The notes beneath the pieces are model-generated. The model had not been told where the DNA came from, made no database searches, and was given only the letters and a program-made list of their open reading frames with translations. 64,000 bases of DNA from Paenarthrobacter sp. PH39-S1. GTDB lineage: Bacteria; Actinomycetota; Actinomycetes; Actinomycetales; Micrococcaceae. The position numbers were made by a program, and so were the translations under genes. Below, piece after piece: positions 44,009 through 54,349 of this stretch (within the stretch, counting starts at the first letter, position 1; each line of letters starts with the position of its first letter). The stretch lies in assembly GCF_030063245.1 (NCBI RefSeq), contig NZ_JASISR010000008.1, forward strand, positions 1 to 64,000. The letters run 5' to 3'.

Positions 44009-45778
44009 TTACCGGGCCGGAGGGCGCAGTCTGCGCCAGATCCGCGGAACCGCCGTTGCGAGGTCCCTGGCGTGCAGCGGACCGCCGGCCCCGGCCAACG
44101 CACCGGCCCGGCCGTGCAGACTTGCGGCCGCGGCGCCGATGGCTGCCCAGCGGTCCTCGGCCGCGATGCCCAAGGCGCTGAAACGCCCGGTGTCCTCGGC
44201 CAGGGCCGCCAACAGCGCGCCCAGGATTCCCGCCAATGTGTCCCCGCTGCCGGCGGTGGCCAGCCAGGGCGTGCCATCGCTCTGGCTGAAGACGGATCCG
44301 CCCGGCGACGCAACCAGGGTGGTTGCCCCCTTGAGCAGAACGGTGGCGCCGGTCAGCTTCGCGGCCGCGAGGGCATGGGCCATGCCCTGCGCCTCAACCT
44401 GCTCCCGGCTGACATCCCGGCCCAGGCGCCGGAGCAGCTGGGCCAGTTCTCCGGCGTGTGGAGTCAGAATGATGTGCGCCCCGACGTTTGCGGGCAGCAC
44501 GGTCAGCGCTCCTGCATCCGCAACAACAGGCAGTCCCGAGTCGAAGGCGTCACGGCAGCGCCGCAACTGACCGTCATCGCCGCCGGCATCGCCGCGCCTG
44601 TCACCGCCGGCACCACCACCGCTGTCACCCCTGTCAACGCGGCCGTCTCCGTTGATCCCGGGACCGGCCAGCCAGGCCTGCACCCGGCTGTTCGCCACGG
44701 TGCCTTCGCTGCAGACCACTTCGGGACTGCCGGCATGGATCAACGCGGCCACCGACCCGGGCCCCAGGTAACGGACCATGCCGACGCCGCAGGCCAGCGC
44801 CCCGGCGCAGGAAAGCTGCGCGGCCCCGGGATATTGGGCTGAGCCGGCCACGATGCCCAACACGCCACGGGTGTACTTCTGGTCATCCCGATCCGGGGCC
44901 GGCAGCAGGGCGGCCAGATCGGCGGCCTCGAGCCGGCGCAGCGCCGGGTCCCGGAGCTGCCCTTCCAGCCCGATGCCGATTACCTGCACTCGGCCGGCCA
45001 TGCCCTCCCCGGGGGGTGAAAACAGCCCCGTCTTGGCTGCTCCGAAGGTCACGGTTAGCCCGGCCTTCAGCACCGGTTCGAACACCTCCCCGGTGTCCGC
45101 GTCAACACCGCTGGGCAGATCACAGGCCACGACAGAGGGGCCGCTAAGGTTTTGGAGTGATCTCACGGCGGCCGCCCACGGCTCCCGCAGCCCACCGCGG
45201 GCCCCGGTTCCCAGAACCGCGTCGATCAGTACGTCTGCGGCGACGGCCTCCGCCAGCCAACCGCCGTCGGCTTGGGCGCTTTCCGGGCCGTCCCCGAAAA
45301 GACCCTTCTCCCCGTTGCCGGCAGCGTATCCCTCGCCGTCGCCTGCAGCATCTCCCGCGGTGTCTGCCCTACCGTCGCCCGCAGCGTCTCCCCCACCAGC
45401 GGTGTCTCTCTCAGCCTCCACGTGACCGCCTGCCCCGCCGGCGTCCGGGTCCGGCAGCATCACGGTACGGCCGCCCGCCCGGCGGAAACCGGCCAGCGCG
45501 GCCGCATGCACTCCCGCGGAGCCCAGCACCGCCGTCGCCCGTGCTCCGCGCGCCGCCAGAGCCGCCGCGGCATAGAGAGCGTCGGCGCCGTTGTTCCCGC
45601 TCCCGACCAGCACCACGATTCGGGCGCCATAGACACCGCCGCAGCGCTCTTTGAGCAGCTGTACGACGGCGTGGCTGAGTCCGTGCGCGGCGCGCTGCAT
45701 CAGGACCGGGCCCTGCCCGGCCGCGAGCAGGGGCTGTTCGGCCGCGCGGACATCCGTTCCGCTGTAGGCGCGCAGCAT
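44009..45778 (-). CDS. nnr: Bifunctional NAD(P)H-hydrate epimerase / dehydratase
   Basis: 589 residues. The N-terminal YjeF epimerase domain (about 1-250) includes RIVVLVGSGNNGADALYAAAAL and VVACDLPSGVDADTGEV. The C-terminal ADP-dependent dehydratase domain includes RGVLGIVAGSAQYPGAAQLS, HIILTPHAGELAQLLRRLG and LATAGSGDTLAGILGALLA. It repairs damaged NADH and NADPH hydrates. Two Gly/Asp-rich low-complexity insertions (about residues 113-166 and 385-410) are unusual and interrupt otherwise conserved domains. It lies one base after acpS in transcription order, as often in actinobacteria. Confidence 0.94.
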   Translation of the reverse strand: MLRAYSGTDVRAAEQPLLAAGQGPVLMQRAAHGLSHAVVQLLKERCGGVYGARIVVLVGSGNNGADALYAAAALAARGARATAVLGSAGVHAAALAGFRRAGGRTVMLPDPDAGGAGGHVEAERDTAGGGDAAGDGRADTAGDAAGDGEGYAAGNGEKGLFGDGPESAQADGGWLAEAVAADVLIDAVLGTGARGGLREPWAAAVRSLQNLSGPSVVACDLPSGVDADTGEVFEPVLKAGLTVTFGAAKTGLFSPPGEGMAGRVQVIGIGLEGQLRDPALRRLEAADLAALLPAPDRDDQKYTRGVLGIVAGSAQYPGAAQLSCAGALACGVGMVRYLGPGSVAALIHAGSPEVVCSEGTVANSRVQAWLAGPGINGDGRVDRGDSGGGAGGDRRGDAGGDDGQLRRCRDAFDSGLPVVADAGALTVLPANVGAHIILTPHAGELAQLLRRLGRDVSREQVEAQGMAHALAAAKLTGATVLLKGATTLVASPGGSVFSQSDGTPWLATAGSGDTLAGILGALLAALAEDTGRFSALGIAAEDRWAAIGAAAASLHGRAGALAGAGGPLHARDLATAVPRIWRRLRPPAR

Positions 45779-45779
45779 G

Positions 45780-46127
45780 TTATCCCTCGGCGATAACCAT
45801 GGCGGTCGAAATTCCGCCGTCGTGGCTCATCGACAAGTGCCAGCGCTTGACGCCCTTGGCGGCAGCCACGGCGGCCACCGTGTCCTTGACCTGGACGGTG
45901 GGTCCATGTTCATCCAGACCGATCCAACAGTCCTGCCAGTTCATTCCGGCGGGGGCGCCGAGGGTTTTGGCTACGGCTTCCTTCGCGGCAAACCGGGCGG
46001 CCAGCGAGCGGGTGTTCAGTGTCCGCTCCGCCGGCACGAACAAACGTTCCCGCAGCCCTGGCGTTCGCTCCAGCTGGCGACCGAACCGCTCTACGTCCAC
46101 CACGTCCACGCCAATCCCAATGATCAT
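45780..46127 (-). CDS. acpS: Holo-[acyl-carrier-protein] synthase AcpS
   Basis: 115 residues. [20 protein letters not shown] at the start holds the Mg-binding Asp; [18 protein letters not shown] holds the Glu and CoA-binding Lys; a C-terminal [18 protein letters not shown] follows. It attaches phosphopantetheine to acyl carrier protein. It starts at ATG after the glmS gene and runs into nnr. Confidence 0.95.
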   Translation of the reverse strand: MIIGIGVDVVDVERFGRQLERTPGLRERLFVPAERTLNTRSLAARFAAKEAVAKTLGAPAGMNWQDCWIGLDEHGPTVQVKDTVAAVAAAKGVKRWHLSMSHDGGISTAMVIAEG

Positions 46128-46373
46128 GGTCCCAGCCTAGCGGGCGAGGGGCCCCGAACGAGCGAAGCGAGTTTGGGGAGGACGCTAGGCGCTAGCGGGA
46201 GCCACCGCCACTGTTCCCGGACTCGTCACGCAAAGCGGCGGAGCGCCAAGCTCAGCCGGAGCTGGCTTCTCCGCCGAAGCCAGAATGCTGCAGCTCCGGA
46301 CGAGCGCTGGTGAAATTCCCCCGCGAGTCCGTTCACATCTGCGGCTCAAGAGGGGGCAGGGGCAGGATCGGGT

Positions 46374-46399
46374 CGGGGCACGGAAGCGTGTCTGCCCCG
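46374..46399 (-). terminator. Hairpin after glmS
   Basis: CGGGGCA / TGCCCCG with an inner CACG/CGTG pairing lies immediately after the glmS stop. The rest of the 46128-46373 gap shows no gene; it contains GAGCGAAGCGAG-like and GCTAGG/GCGCTAGC short repeats. Confidence 0.5.
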
Positions 46400-46400
46400 G

Positions 46401-48305
46401 CTACTCGACGGTGACCGATTTCGCCAGGTTACGCGGCTGGTCCACGTCAAAGCCCTTAGCCGTGGCCAGCTCGCAGGCAAACAGCTGCAGCGGCACGGTG
46501 GTCAGCAGGGGGGCCAGCAACGGAGCTATCTCCGGTACGTAGAAGACGTGCTCCGCATAGGCGCTGACCGCCTCGTCGCCCGCTTCCGCGATCACGATTG
46601 TCTTGGCCCCGCGGGCGCGGATCTCCTGGATATTGGAGACCACCTTGGCGTGCAGGGAATCGCGGCCACGCGGGGAGGGAACAATCACCACCACGGGCAG
46701 TCCTTCTTCGATCAGCGCGATGGGGCCGTGCTTGAGCTCTCCGGCAGCAAACCCCTCGGCATGGATGTACGCCAGTTCCTTGAGCTTGAGGGCGCCCTCC
46801 ATGGCCACCGGGAAGCCGACATGGCGGCCCAGGAACAGCACGGTCTTGGTCCCGGCCATGGACCTGGCAAGCTCCTTGATCTGCCCGGCGTTGTCAAGGA
46901 TCTGTTGGATCTTCGCCGGCGCCTTCGACAGGTCGGCGAGGATGTCCTTGATCTCGCCCTGGAATTTGTTCCCGCGCAGCTGTGCCAGATACAACCCCAG
47001 CAGGTAGGCGGCTGTGATCTGGGCCAGGAATGCCTTGGTGGAGGCGACGGCGATCTCCGGACCGGCGTGCGTGTACAGCACCGCATCGGATTCGCGCGGA
47101 ATGGTGGAGCCGTTGGTGTTGCAGATCGCGACCGTCATCGCGCCCTGTTCGCGGGCGTAGCGGACCGCCATCAGGGTGTCCATGGTCTCGCCGGACTGCG
47201 AGATGGAAACGATCAGCGTACGGGCATCCACGATCGGATCGCGGTAGCGGAATTCGTGCGATAGCTCCACCTCGGTGGGGATCCGGCACCAGTGTTCAAT
47301 GGCGTATTTGGCCACCTGACCGGCATAGGCGGAGGTGCCGCAGGCGAGCACAATGATTTTGTTGACAGTCTTGAGCAGCGAAGGATCTATCCGGATCTCA
47401 TCCAGGGTCAGCCGGCCATGCACGTCCGAACGTCCCAGCAGCGTCTGTCCGACGGCGTCGGGCTGGTCATGAATTTCCTTTTCCATAAAGGAGGGGTAGC
47501 CGTCTTTTTCCGCCGCCGCGGCGTCCCAATCGACGTGGTATTCCTTGCCCGCGGCGGGCGCCCCATGAAAGTCGGTGATCTCCACGGACTCCGGTGTGAT
47601 GGTGACAATCTGGTCCTGCCCCAGCTCGACGGCGCGGCGGGTGTAATCGATGAAGCCGGACACGTCGGACCCGAGGAAATTCTCGCCCTCGCCCAAGCCC
47701 ACCACCAGCGGTGAGTTCCGCCGCGCGGCGACGACGGCGTCCGGCTGGTCCGCGTGTACGGCCAGAAGGGTGAAGGCACCCTCCAGCTGCCGGCAGGTGC
47801 GTTGCATAGCCAGGGACAGCGCGTCCTCGGGGCCGTTGCCGGACTCCAGGACATCGCGGTAGGTATCCGCCAGCAGCACTGCAGCGACCTCCGTGTCGGT
47901 GTCCGAGGCAAAGGTGTGGCCCTTGCGCAGCAGGTCAGACTTCAGCTCGGCGAAGTTCTCGATGATCCCGTTGTGGATCAGCGCAAGCCGGCCCACGTCG
48001 GCCAGGTGCGGATGGGCGTTCAGATCCGTCGGGCCGCCATGCGTGGCCCAGCGGGTATGGCCGATGCCGGTTACGGCGTCCGGCAGCGGGCTCGCGTCCA
48101 GCACGGCCAGGAGATTCGCCAGCTTCCCAGATTTTTTCCGTGATTCGATGTGTCCATCCGCGACGACGGCGATGCCCGCCGAATCATAACCGCGGTATTC
48201 CAGCCGGCGCAGGCCCTCCAGTACGACGTCCAACGCACCATGCCCGGGTGCCGCGACACCATTCCCGCCGCGGGGGCGGCCCACATATCCCACAATTCCA
48301 CACAT
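46401..48305 (-). CDS. glmS: Glutamine-fructose-6-phosphate aminotransferase GlmS
   Basis: 634 residues. Starts MCGIVGYVGRPRGG, so the catalytic Cys becomes the N-terminus after Met removal. The glutaminase domain includes LRRLEYRGYDSAGIAVV, GHTRWATHGGPTDLNAHPHL and HNGIIENF. Two SIS domains follow (IVLACGTSAYAGQVAKYAIE, VSISQSGETMDTL, VLFLGRHVGFPVAMEGALKLKE). It ends LAKSVTVE, the normal end. It makes glucosamine 6-phosphate, used by GlmM encoded nearby. It is divergent from coaA. The ATG is fixed by the family Cys; longer open codons are ignored. Confidence 0.97.
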   Translation of the reverse strand: MCGIVGYVGRPRGGNGVAAPGHGALDVVLEGLRRLEYRGYDSAGIAVVADGHIESRKKSGKLANLLAVLDASPLPDAVTGIGHTRWATHGGPTDLNAHPHLADVGRLALIHNGIIENFAELKSDLLRKGHTFASDTDTEVAAVLLADTYRDVLESGNGPEDALSLAMQRTCRQLEGAFTLLAVHADQPDAVVAARRNSPLVVGLGEGENFLGSDVSGFIDYTRRAVELGQDQIVTITPESVEITDFHGAPAAGKEYHVDWDAAAAEKDGYPSFMEKEIHDQPDAVGQTLLGRSDVHGRLTLDEIRIDPSLLKTVNKIIVLACGTSAYAGQVAKYAIEHWCRIPTEVELSHEFRYRDPIVDARTLIVSISQSGETMDTLMAVRYAREQGAMTVAICNTNGSTIPRESDAVLYTHAGPEIAVASTKAFLAQITAAYLLGLYLAQLRGNKFQGEIKDILADLSKAPAKIQQILDNAGQIKELARSMAGTKTVLFLGRHVGFPVAMEGALKLKELAYIHAEGFAAGELKHGPIALIEEGLPVVVIVPSPRGRDSLHAKVVSNIQEIRARGAKTIVIAEAGDEAVSAYAEHVFYVPEIAPLLAPLLTTVPLQLFACELATAKGFDVDQPRNLAKSVTVE

Positions 48306-48402
48306 GTCTTCAAGCCTAGCCGCCGCACACAAGGAAGGACGTAGGATCTCCACGCCTGGCGGCATTTCCGCAATGACCGCCGCACAAGGCAGAATCACTT
48401 AG

Positions 48403-49371
48403 GTGACTTTGCAACGGAACGAGTCCAGCGGCAACGACGGCGTCTCCCCCTTTGTGGAGCTGGACCGCCAGACGTGGTCCCGGCTTTCCAACGAGATCGA
48501 GCTGCCCCTCGACGAGGCGGATATTCAGCGGCTGCGCGGCCTGGGTGACCAACTGAACATGACAGAGATCCGCGAGGTCTACCTCCCGCTGTCCCGGCTA
48601 CTCAATCTGTACGTGGCCGCCGCCGGCCAGCTGCACGCCGCCACCACAACGTTCCTGGGCGAACAGGTCCGCCGCACCCCGTTCGTGATCGGCGTCGCCG
48701 GCTCCGTCGCGGTCGGAAAGTCCACCACCGCCAGGGTGCTGCGGGAGATGCTCCGCCGCTGGCCCGATACCCCCGACGTGGAACTCGTGACCACTGACGG
48801 CTTTCTCTACCCGAATGCCGAGCTGGAACGGCGCGGGCTCATGCAGCGCAAGGGATTCCCGGAGTCCTACGACCGGCGAGCCCTCCTGCGCTTTGTCAGT
48901 GCGGTCAAGAGCGGCGCCGAGGAGGTCCGCGCCCCCTGGTATTCGCACCTTACCTATGACATTGTCCCGGGCAGGGAAGTCGTTGTGCGGCGCCCGGACG
49001 TGCTGATCGTCGAAGGCCTGAATGTGCTGGCTCCGGCACGTCCGCGGCTGGACGGGAGGTCGGGGCTCGCGGTCAGCGATTTCTTTGACTTTTCCATCTT
49101 CGTGGATGCCAAGACACCCTACATAGAGCAGTGGTATGTTGACCGGTTCAGGTCATTGCGGTCCTCCGCATTCGCAAATCCGGAATCCTATTTCCGCCGC
49201 TATGCCGATCTCTCGGACGCCGAGGCCGTGACAACGGCGGTGGATATCTGGAAGCGGATCAATGAGCCCAACCTCACGCAGAACGTTCTCCCCACCCGCG
49301 GCCGCGCCCAGTTGGTCCTGACCAAGGACGCAGATCATTCCATCCGCCGCATGCTGCTGCGCAAGACATAG
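48403..49371 (+). CDS. coaA: Type I pantothenate kinase
   Basis: 322 residues from GTG. Walker A is [20 protein letters not shown], followed by [46 protein letters not shown] and [12 protein letters not shown], all CoaA-typical. First step of coenzyme A synthesis. It is followed after two bases by the M15 peptidase gene. Confidence 0.96.
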   Translation: MTLQRNESSGNDGVSPFVELDRQTWSRLSNEIELPLDEADIQRLRGLGDQLNMTEIREVYLPLSRLLNLYVAAAGQLHAATTTFLGEQVRRTPFVIGVAGSVAVGKSTTARVLREMLRRWPDTPDVELVTTDGFLYPNAELERRGLMQRKGFPESYDRRALLRFVSAVKSGAEEVRAPWYSHLTYDIVPGREVVVRRPDVLIVEGLNVLAPARPRLDGRSGLAVSDFFDFSIFVDAKTPYIEQWYVDRFRSLRSSAFANPESYFRRYADLSDAEAVTTAVDIWKRINEPNLTQNVLPTRGRAQLVLTKDADHSIRRMLLRKT

Positions 49372-49373
49372 CC

Positions 49374-50243
49374 ATGGCCACGCTCCCCGGCCGCCGCTCG
49401 GTGGCAAAATTCCTGGTCGGTGGCACCGCCCTGGCCATTTTCGCTGCCTGCACCGCGCCGGCCCGGCCCGTGCCGTCGTCGTCGTCCGGTTCAAAGCCCG
49501 GCACGACGGCGGCGGCAGCGCCGGGCGCGGACGGCCCGCCCGCGGGCGCATCGGTTTCCGGCGAGTCTACAGCGCCCTCCCCACAACCGGCCGGGGGCGC
49601 CCCATCGCCGGCGGCCTCACCTGTGCATGCACTCACGGCAACGTTTTCGCTGACGGACCCTTCCAGTCCCTGGGTGCTGGTCAACAAGCACCATCCGCTG
49701 AACCCCGTAGGCTATGAACCGCCAGACCTTGTCCAGCCGCAGGTTGTACTCGGCAGCGGCGGCGAAACAGCCCTGCTCCGCGTCGAGGCCGCGGACGCCG
49801 CGGGCAGGATGTTCGCCGCTGCGGCCGCCGCCGGTGCGGCCATGACGCTGCTGAGCAGTTACCGCTCCTATGACACCCAGCTGGCGCTTTACAACAACTA
49901 TGTGGCCGGCTTCGGCAGCGACGATGCGGACACAAAATCCGCCAGGGCAGGATACTCGGAACACCAGACCGGGCTCGCCCTCGACATCGGTGATGCCGGC
50001 GGCGCCTGCGCCTTCGACCCTTGCTTCGCGGAGCAGCCCGCCGCCGCGTGGGCGGCCGGGAACTGCCATCGGTTCGGATTCATCGTCCGCTATCAGCTGG
50101 GAAAGGACGGCATGACCGGCTTCTTCGCCGAGCCCTGGCATCTGCGCTATGTAGGGGTCGAAGTGGCGACCGACCTCGTGGCGAAGGGCTACGGCAGCTA
50201 CGAGGAGTATCTAGGCCTAGAACCCGCGCCTGCGTATCTGTAG
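49374..50243 (+). CDS. Secreted D-alanyl-D-alanine carboxypeptidase, VanY/M15 type
   Basis: 289 residues. An N-terminal signal and lipobox (LAIFAAC) are followed by a Pro/Ser/Ala-rich wall-spanning linker to about 85. The M15B domain has the zinc ligands in SARAGYSEHQTGLALDIGD and FFAEPWHLRYVG, and TLLSSYRSYDTQLALYNNY upstream. It trims D-Ala from peptidoglycan stems outside the cell. It is tightly behind coaA and probably co-transcribed. Confidence 0.9.
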   Translation: MATLPGRRSVAKFLVGGTALAIFAACTAPARPVPSSSSGSKPGTTAAAAPGADGPPAGASVSGESTAPSPQPAGGAPSPAASPVHALTATFSLTDPSSPWVLVNKHHPLNPVGYEPPDLVQPQVVLGSGGETALLRVEAADAAGRMFAAAAAAGAAMTLLSSYRSYDTQLALYNNYVAGFGSDDADTKSARAGYSEHQTGLALDIGDAGGACAFDPCFAEQPAAAWAAGNCHRFGFIVRYQLGKDGMTGFFAEPWHLRYVGVEVATDLVAKGYGSYEEYLGLEPAPAYL

Positions 50244-50314
50244 TCCGACACGCCGCCGGGACCGGACGGCTAGGTCCCTGAGATATCGGAGGACCCGCGC
50301 GATAACTTAGGGAC

Positions 50315-50525
50315 ATGCTAAAGGGATTCAGAGCTTTCATTATGAAGGGCAACGTCGTAGATCTTGCCGTCGCCGTGGTCATTGGTGCTGCTGGCCTGGG
50401 ACGACGTTAGGTTCGGTGTCCTGCTGACCGCCGTCGTCAACTTTGTGCTGATCGCCGCATCGATCTACTTCGTCTCCGGGACTCGCTGCGCTCCCGAGCA
50501 CAGTAGCGCTCACGGCAGTGGCTAG
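50315..50525 (+). pseudogene. mscL: Internally deleted mscL (large mechanosensitive channel)
   Basis: The start MLKGFRAFIMKGNVVDLAVA, then VVIGAAG, is the conserved first helix of MscL. After seven more codons (including an in-frame TAG) the other frame gives FGVLLTAVVNFVLIAASIYF, then VSGTRCAPEHSSAHGSG and TAG, which is the second membrane helix and a short tail. The whole periplasmic loop is gone and the frame is changed, so no channel can be made. The remnant ends two bases before the convergent glmM. Confidence 0.85.
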
Positions 50526-50526
50526 T

Positions 50527-51879
50527 TCAGCTTTGCAGGGCGAGCCGGGATTCGACGACGGCCGCCAGGTCCTCACAAATGCGCGTTGCCGTGACCATGT
50601 CCCCCGCCTCCACCATCACGCGGACCAAAGCTTCGGTACCGGAGGGGCGCAGCAGGACACGCCCAGACTGTCCGAGCTCGAGTTGGGCCAAGGCCACCGC
50701 CGCGCCGACACCCTCATCGGTTTGGGCCCGGTGTTTATCCACGCCCTTGACGTTGATCATCAGCTGCGGGAGCTTGGTCATGACGGTGGCCAGCTCCTTC
50801 AGGCTCCGGCCCGTCCGTGCCAGCTGCGCGGCAAGCTGCAGCCCGGTCAGCACCCCGTCGCCCGTCGTCGCATGGTCCGCGAAGATGACGTGCCCGGACT
50901 GCTCCCCGCCCAGCGTGAAACCGCCCTCGCGCATGGCTTCCAGCACATAGCGGTCCCCGACCGCTGTTTCCCGAATGCTGATACCGGCGGCGCGGAGCGC
51001 GATCTTCAGCCCCAGATTGCTCATCACGGTCGCCACCAGAACGTCGTCCTTGAGCCGGCCCGCATTCTTGAGGGCTACGGCTAGGATGGCCATGATCTGG
51101 TCTCCGTCGACCACCGCACCCTCATGGTCCACGGCAAGGCACCTGTCGGCGTCGCCGTCGTGCGCTATGCCAAGGTCGGCGCCGTGCCTCAGGACGGCGG
51201 CCTGCAGCTGCCCCAGATGGGTGGAACCGACTCCATCGTTAATGTTCAGGCCGTCCGGCTCGGCGCCGATGACAATGACCTCGGCGCCGGCGCTCTTGAA
51301 GACCTCCGGCGAGCATCCACTGGCTGCCCCGTTGGCGCAATCAAGGACCACCCGGACGCCGTCAAGCCGGTTCGGCAGGGTGGAGAGCAGATGGACCACA
51401 TAGCGGTCCTCTGCATCGGCAAAGCGCTGAATACGGCCCACACCGACCCCGACCGGGCGGAAAATCTCGCGCTCCCGCTGGGCCTCGATGGCATCCTCGA
51501 TCTCGTCGTCGAGCTTCTGCCCGCCGCGGGCGAAGAATTTGATGCCGTTATCCGGAGCGGGGTTATGCGAGGCGGAGATCATCACGCCGAAATCCGCGCC
51601 CAAATCGGCGATCAGGAAGGCAAGCGCAGGGGTCGGCAGCACGCCTGCGTCGTAGACGTCCACGCCGGCGCTCGCCAGGCCGGCCTCCACCGCCGCTCCG
51701 ATGAACTCGCCGCTGGCTCGAGGATCGCGGGCTATGACCGCCCGCGGACGTTGGCCCTCCGCCATCCGATCATGACCCAGGACCACCGCGGCGGCCTGCG
51801 CCAGTGATAGTGCCAGCTCCGCTGTGAGCAGGCCGTTGGCCAAGCCCCGGACACCGTCGGTTCCAAATAATCTAGACAT
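50527..51879 (-). CDS. glmM: Phosphoglucosamine mutase GlmM
   Basis: 450 residues. [22 protein letters not shown] at the start; the phosphoserine loop [18 protein letters not shown]; the metal loop [18 protein letters not shown]; and the C-terminal phosphate-binding [16 protein letters not shown]. It converts glucosamine 6-phosphate to the 1-phosphate for cell-wall precursor synthesis. It follows the rplM-rpsI pair downstream of a terminator, so it has its own promoter in 51880-52000. Confidence 0.97.
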   Translation of the reverse strand: MSRLFGTDGVRGLANGLLTAELALSLAQAAAVVLGHDRMAEGQRPRAVIARDPRASGEFIGAAVEAGLASAGVDVYDAGVLPTPALAFLIADLGADFGVMISASHNPAPDNGIKFFARGGQKLDDEIEDAIEAQREREIFRPVGVGVGRIQRFADAEDRYVVHLLSTLPNRLDGVRVVLDCANGAASGCSPEVFKSAGAEVIVIGAEPDGLNINDGVGSTHLGQLQAAVLRHGADLGIAHDGDADRCLAVDHEGAVVDGDQIMAILAVALKNAGRLKDDVLVATVMSNLGLKIALRAAGISIRETAVGDRYVLEAMREGGFTLGGEQSGHVIFADHATTGDGVLTGLQLAAQLARTGRSLKELATVMTKLPQLMINVKGVDKHRAQTDEGVGAAVALAQLELGQSGRVLLRPSGTEALVRVMVEAGDMVTATRICEDLAAVVESRLALQS

Positions 51880-52000
51880 CGCCCCCTAGTCTAATCGATG
51901 GCGCTGTTCCGCCCGTTCACCCGATCGAGGTCGCACTTCGCGCCCATGCCGCGAGAATCATGAGCGCGAAGTACGTCATCGATGAAGGCGACGGGACGCG

Positions 52001-52036
52001 GAAAGCCCGCCGGAACCGTAGTTCCAGCGGGCTTTC
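52001..52036 (-). terminator. Terminator of the rplM-rpsI operon
   Basis: GAAAGCCCGC pairs with GCGGGCTTTC, extended by GGAAC/GTTCC around a CGTA loop, 35 bases after the rpsI stop, with TTTC at the stem base on the minus strand. Confidence 0.85.
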
Positions 52037-52070
52037 TGATCCTGCGTGCGGGCCGCAGCCGAAGCGGTGT

Positions 52071-52586
52071 TTAGCGCTTGGAGTACTGGCCTGCCTTGCG
52101 GGCCTTCTTGAGACCGGCCTTCTTGCGCTCGATGACGCGTGCGTCACGGGTCAGGAAGCCGGCCTTCTTCAGCGTGGCGCGGTTGTTGTCCTCATCGATC
52201 TCGTTCAGCGAACGGGCAACGCCCAGGCGCAGCGCACCGGCCTGGCCGGACGGGCCGCCGCCGTGGATACGGGCCATGACGTCGTATGCACCGTCAAGGT
52301 CCAGGATCCGGAACGGCTCGTTGACCTCCTGCTGGTGCAGCTTGTTCGGGAAGTAGTCATCGAGCTGGCGGCCATTGACGATCCACTTGCCGGAGCCGGG
52401 GACGACGCGCACACGGGCGATTGCCTGCTTACGGCGGCCGACGGCTGCGCCGGAAACGGTGAGGGCCGGGCGCTCCTTCTTGGGGGCTGCGTCCGATGCC
52501 GGGGCGCTTTCCGACGTGTAGCTGGTGGGTACCGCTTCCTCAGCCGGGGCGGCCTCGGTGTTCAGCTCTTCAGTATTCTGAGCCAC
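52071..52586 (-). CDS. rpsI: 30S ribosomal protein S9
   Basis: 171 residues. The S9 core starts near 45: [47 protein letters not shown], and the conserved end [11 protein letters not shown]. An Ala/Glu/Ser/Pro-rich extension of about 45 residues precedes it, as in other Micrococcaceae. Preceded by rplM. Confidence 0.97.
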   Translation of the reverse strand: MAQNTEELNTEAAPAEEAVPTSYTSESAPASDAAPKKERPALTVSGAAVGRRKQAIARVRVVPGSGKWIVNGRQLDDYFPNKLHQQEVNEPFRILDLDGAYDVMARIHGGGPSGQAGALRLGVARSLNEIDEDNNRATLKKAGFLTRDARVIERKKAGLKKARKAGQYSKR

Positions 52587-52625
52587 AATTCTCCTTGAAA
52601 TGAATTTATTGGGTGGTGGCCAGAA

Positions 52626-53069
52626 CTACTGGGCGACCTGGGTGATTTCGTACGTCGTCGGCTGCTGTGCAGCGTGCGGGTGCTCGGCGCCTTTGTAGAC
52701 CTTCAGCTTGCCCAGCTGCTGTTCAGCAAGGGAATTCTTCGGGAGCATGCCGCGGATGGCCTTCTCTACGGCGCGGACCGGGTTCTTCTCCAGCAGCTCG
52801 GCGTAGTTGACGCTGGACAGGCCGCCCGGGTAACCCGAGTGGCGGTAGGCACGCTTCTGCTCGAGCTTGGCGCCGGTGAGGGCAACCTTCTCGGCGTTGA
52901 TGATGATGACGAAATCGCCCATGTCCATGTGGGACGCAAAGGTCGCCTTGTGCTTGCCGCGCAGCAGAATTGCGGTCTGGCTTGCGAGACGGCCTAGGAC
53001 AATGTCGGTGGCGTCAATGACGAGCCACTGGCGCTTGATGTCGCCGGGCTTCGGGGTGTACGTACGCAC
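52626..53069 (-). CDS. rplM: 50S ribosomal protein L13
   Basis: 147 residues: [69 protein letters not shown] and [17 protein letters not shown] are all standard. First gene of the rplM-rpsI operon. Confidence 0.97.
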   Translation of the reverse strand: MRTYTPKPGDIKRQWLVIDATDIVLGRLASQTAILLRGKHKATFASHMDMGDFVIIINAEKVALTGAKLEQKRAYRHSGYPGGLSSVNYAELLEKNPVRAVEKAIRGMLPKNSLAEQQLGKLKVYKGAEHPHAAQQPTTYEITQVAQ

Positions 53070-53408
53070 GGTTTTTGCCTTCGTTTCTTGTTCTTGGGTG
53101 GCGATAATAGTCGGTTACGCCTGCTATCTATGCGCGACCGGAACAGAGGTGAGGGCTCTATAAAACCAGTAATCCTTGCATCCCGATCACGCCTGCTGAA
53201 TTGCGACCCATGCAACAGAGTCTCCAGGCAGGCGCGCAGTATCGAGAAAGGACACGCACAACGACTATCAACGATAGCGTGGATGGCCCGCATAGGTCAA
53301 AGCGTCGACTGCGGCGCACCGAAACCAGTGGACCGGGAATAGGCCGACGGCGCGCTGCCGCGGCTTGTGATTGGAAATCCACACACCCCAGCTGTTGTGC
53401 GGGGAGTG
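53070..53408. other. rplM leader and truA downstream region
   Basis: About 340 bases without a supported gene. It must contain the rplM promoter and 5' leader on the minus strand and the end of the rplQ-truA transcript. No clear hairpin with a T-run was found. Confidence 0.4.
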
Positions 53409-54299
53409 TTAGGACCGGATCGCCCGGGTGAGCTCCTGCCGGGCCAGCATCCCGGCGTCGTCCGGATAGCGGACCTCTTCAAGGACAAGTGGATGGGGCG
53501 GCGCGAGTCTGGATTTGGCGTTGCGTGCGCGGGCCAGCAGCCGCTCATGCAGCCAGTCCGGCTCTTCCAGCCCCTCGCCTACCTGCACCGCCGACCCGAC
53601 CAGCGAGCGGACCATGTTGTGGCAAAACGCGTCGGCCTGGACGGTCACCGTAATGATCCCGTCCGCCCCGCGGGAAAACTCGAAGCGCTGGAGCTCGCGG
53701 CGGGTCGTTGCGCCATCGCGCGGTTTGCAGTAGGACCGGAAATCCTGCACCCCAAGGAGGGTGACCGCAGCGGCGTTCATGCGGTCCACGTCCAGTGCCT
53801 GCTGATACCACAGTGTGCTGTAGCGCAGCAGCGGATCCCACTGCAGCTGTGCATCCGCAATCCGGTAACTATAACGGCGCCAGATGGCCGAAAACCTCGC
53901 GTTGAAACCCGCCGGCGCGAGGGAGGCCGCATGGACCTCAATGACGCCCGTCAGCTTCCCGAGCCCCCGGCTCAGGGCTCCGCGCAGCCGGCGCACCAAG
54001 GAGACTGCCGGGTCCAGATCGTGACCGCGGAGCAGGCCGAACCATTCCGCCGTCGTCAGGTCACAGTGCACCACCTGCCCGCGGGCGTGCACGCCCGTAT
54101 CTGTACGCCCTGCGACAGTCACCCGGACGGGGCGCCTGATCATCAGCGCCAGTGCTTCCTCCAGCGTTCCCTGGACCGTGCGCAGGCCCGGTTGCACGGC
54201 CCACCCGCTGAACGGGCCGCCGTCGTAACTGATATCAAGGCGGATACGCAAAAATCCGCTGCCCCTTTCTACGGAGGCAGCGGATTCCTGATCAGTCAT
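53409..54299 (-). CDS. truA: tRNA pseudouridine(38-40) synthase TruA
   Basis: 296 residues. IRLDISYDGGPFSGWAVQPGLRTVQGTLEEAL, catalytic Asp in VAGRTDTGVHARGQVVH, FNARFSAIWRRYSYRI, and FCHNMVRSLVGSAVQVGEG. It modifies the anticodon arm of tRNAs. It follows rplQ by 50 bases, the common actinobacterial arrangement. Confidence 0.95.
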   Translation of the reverse strand: MTDQESAASVERGSGFLRIRLDISYDGGPFSGWAVQPGLRTVQGTLEEALALMIRRPVRVTVAGRTDTGVHARGQVVHCDLTTAEWFGLLRGHDLDPAVSLVRRLRGALSRGLGKLTGVIEVHAASLAPAGFNARFSAIWRRYSYRIADAQLQWDPLLRYSTLWYQQALDVDRMNAAAVTLLGVQDFRSYCKPRDGATTRRELQRFEFSRGADGIITVTVQADAFCHNMVRSLVGSAVQVGEGLEEPDWLHERLLARARNAKSRLAPPHPLVLEEVRYPDDAGMLARQELTRAIRS

Positions 54300-54349
54300 G
54301 GTTCTAAATTACTTCGCGATCCCGGCGAAACCGAAATCATGGGAAGTAT

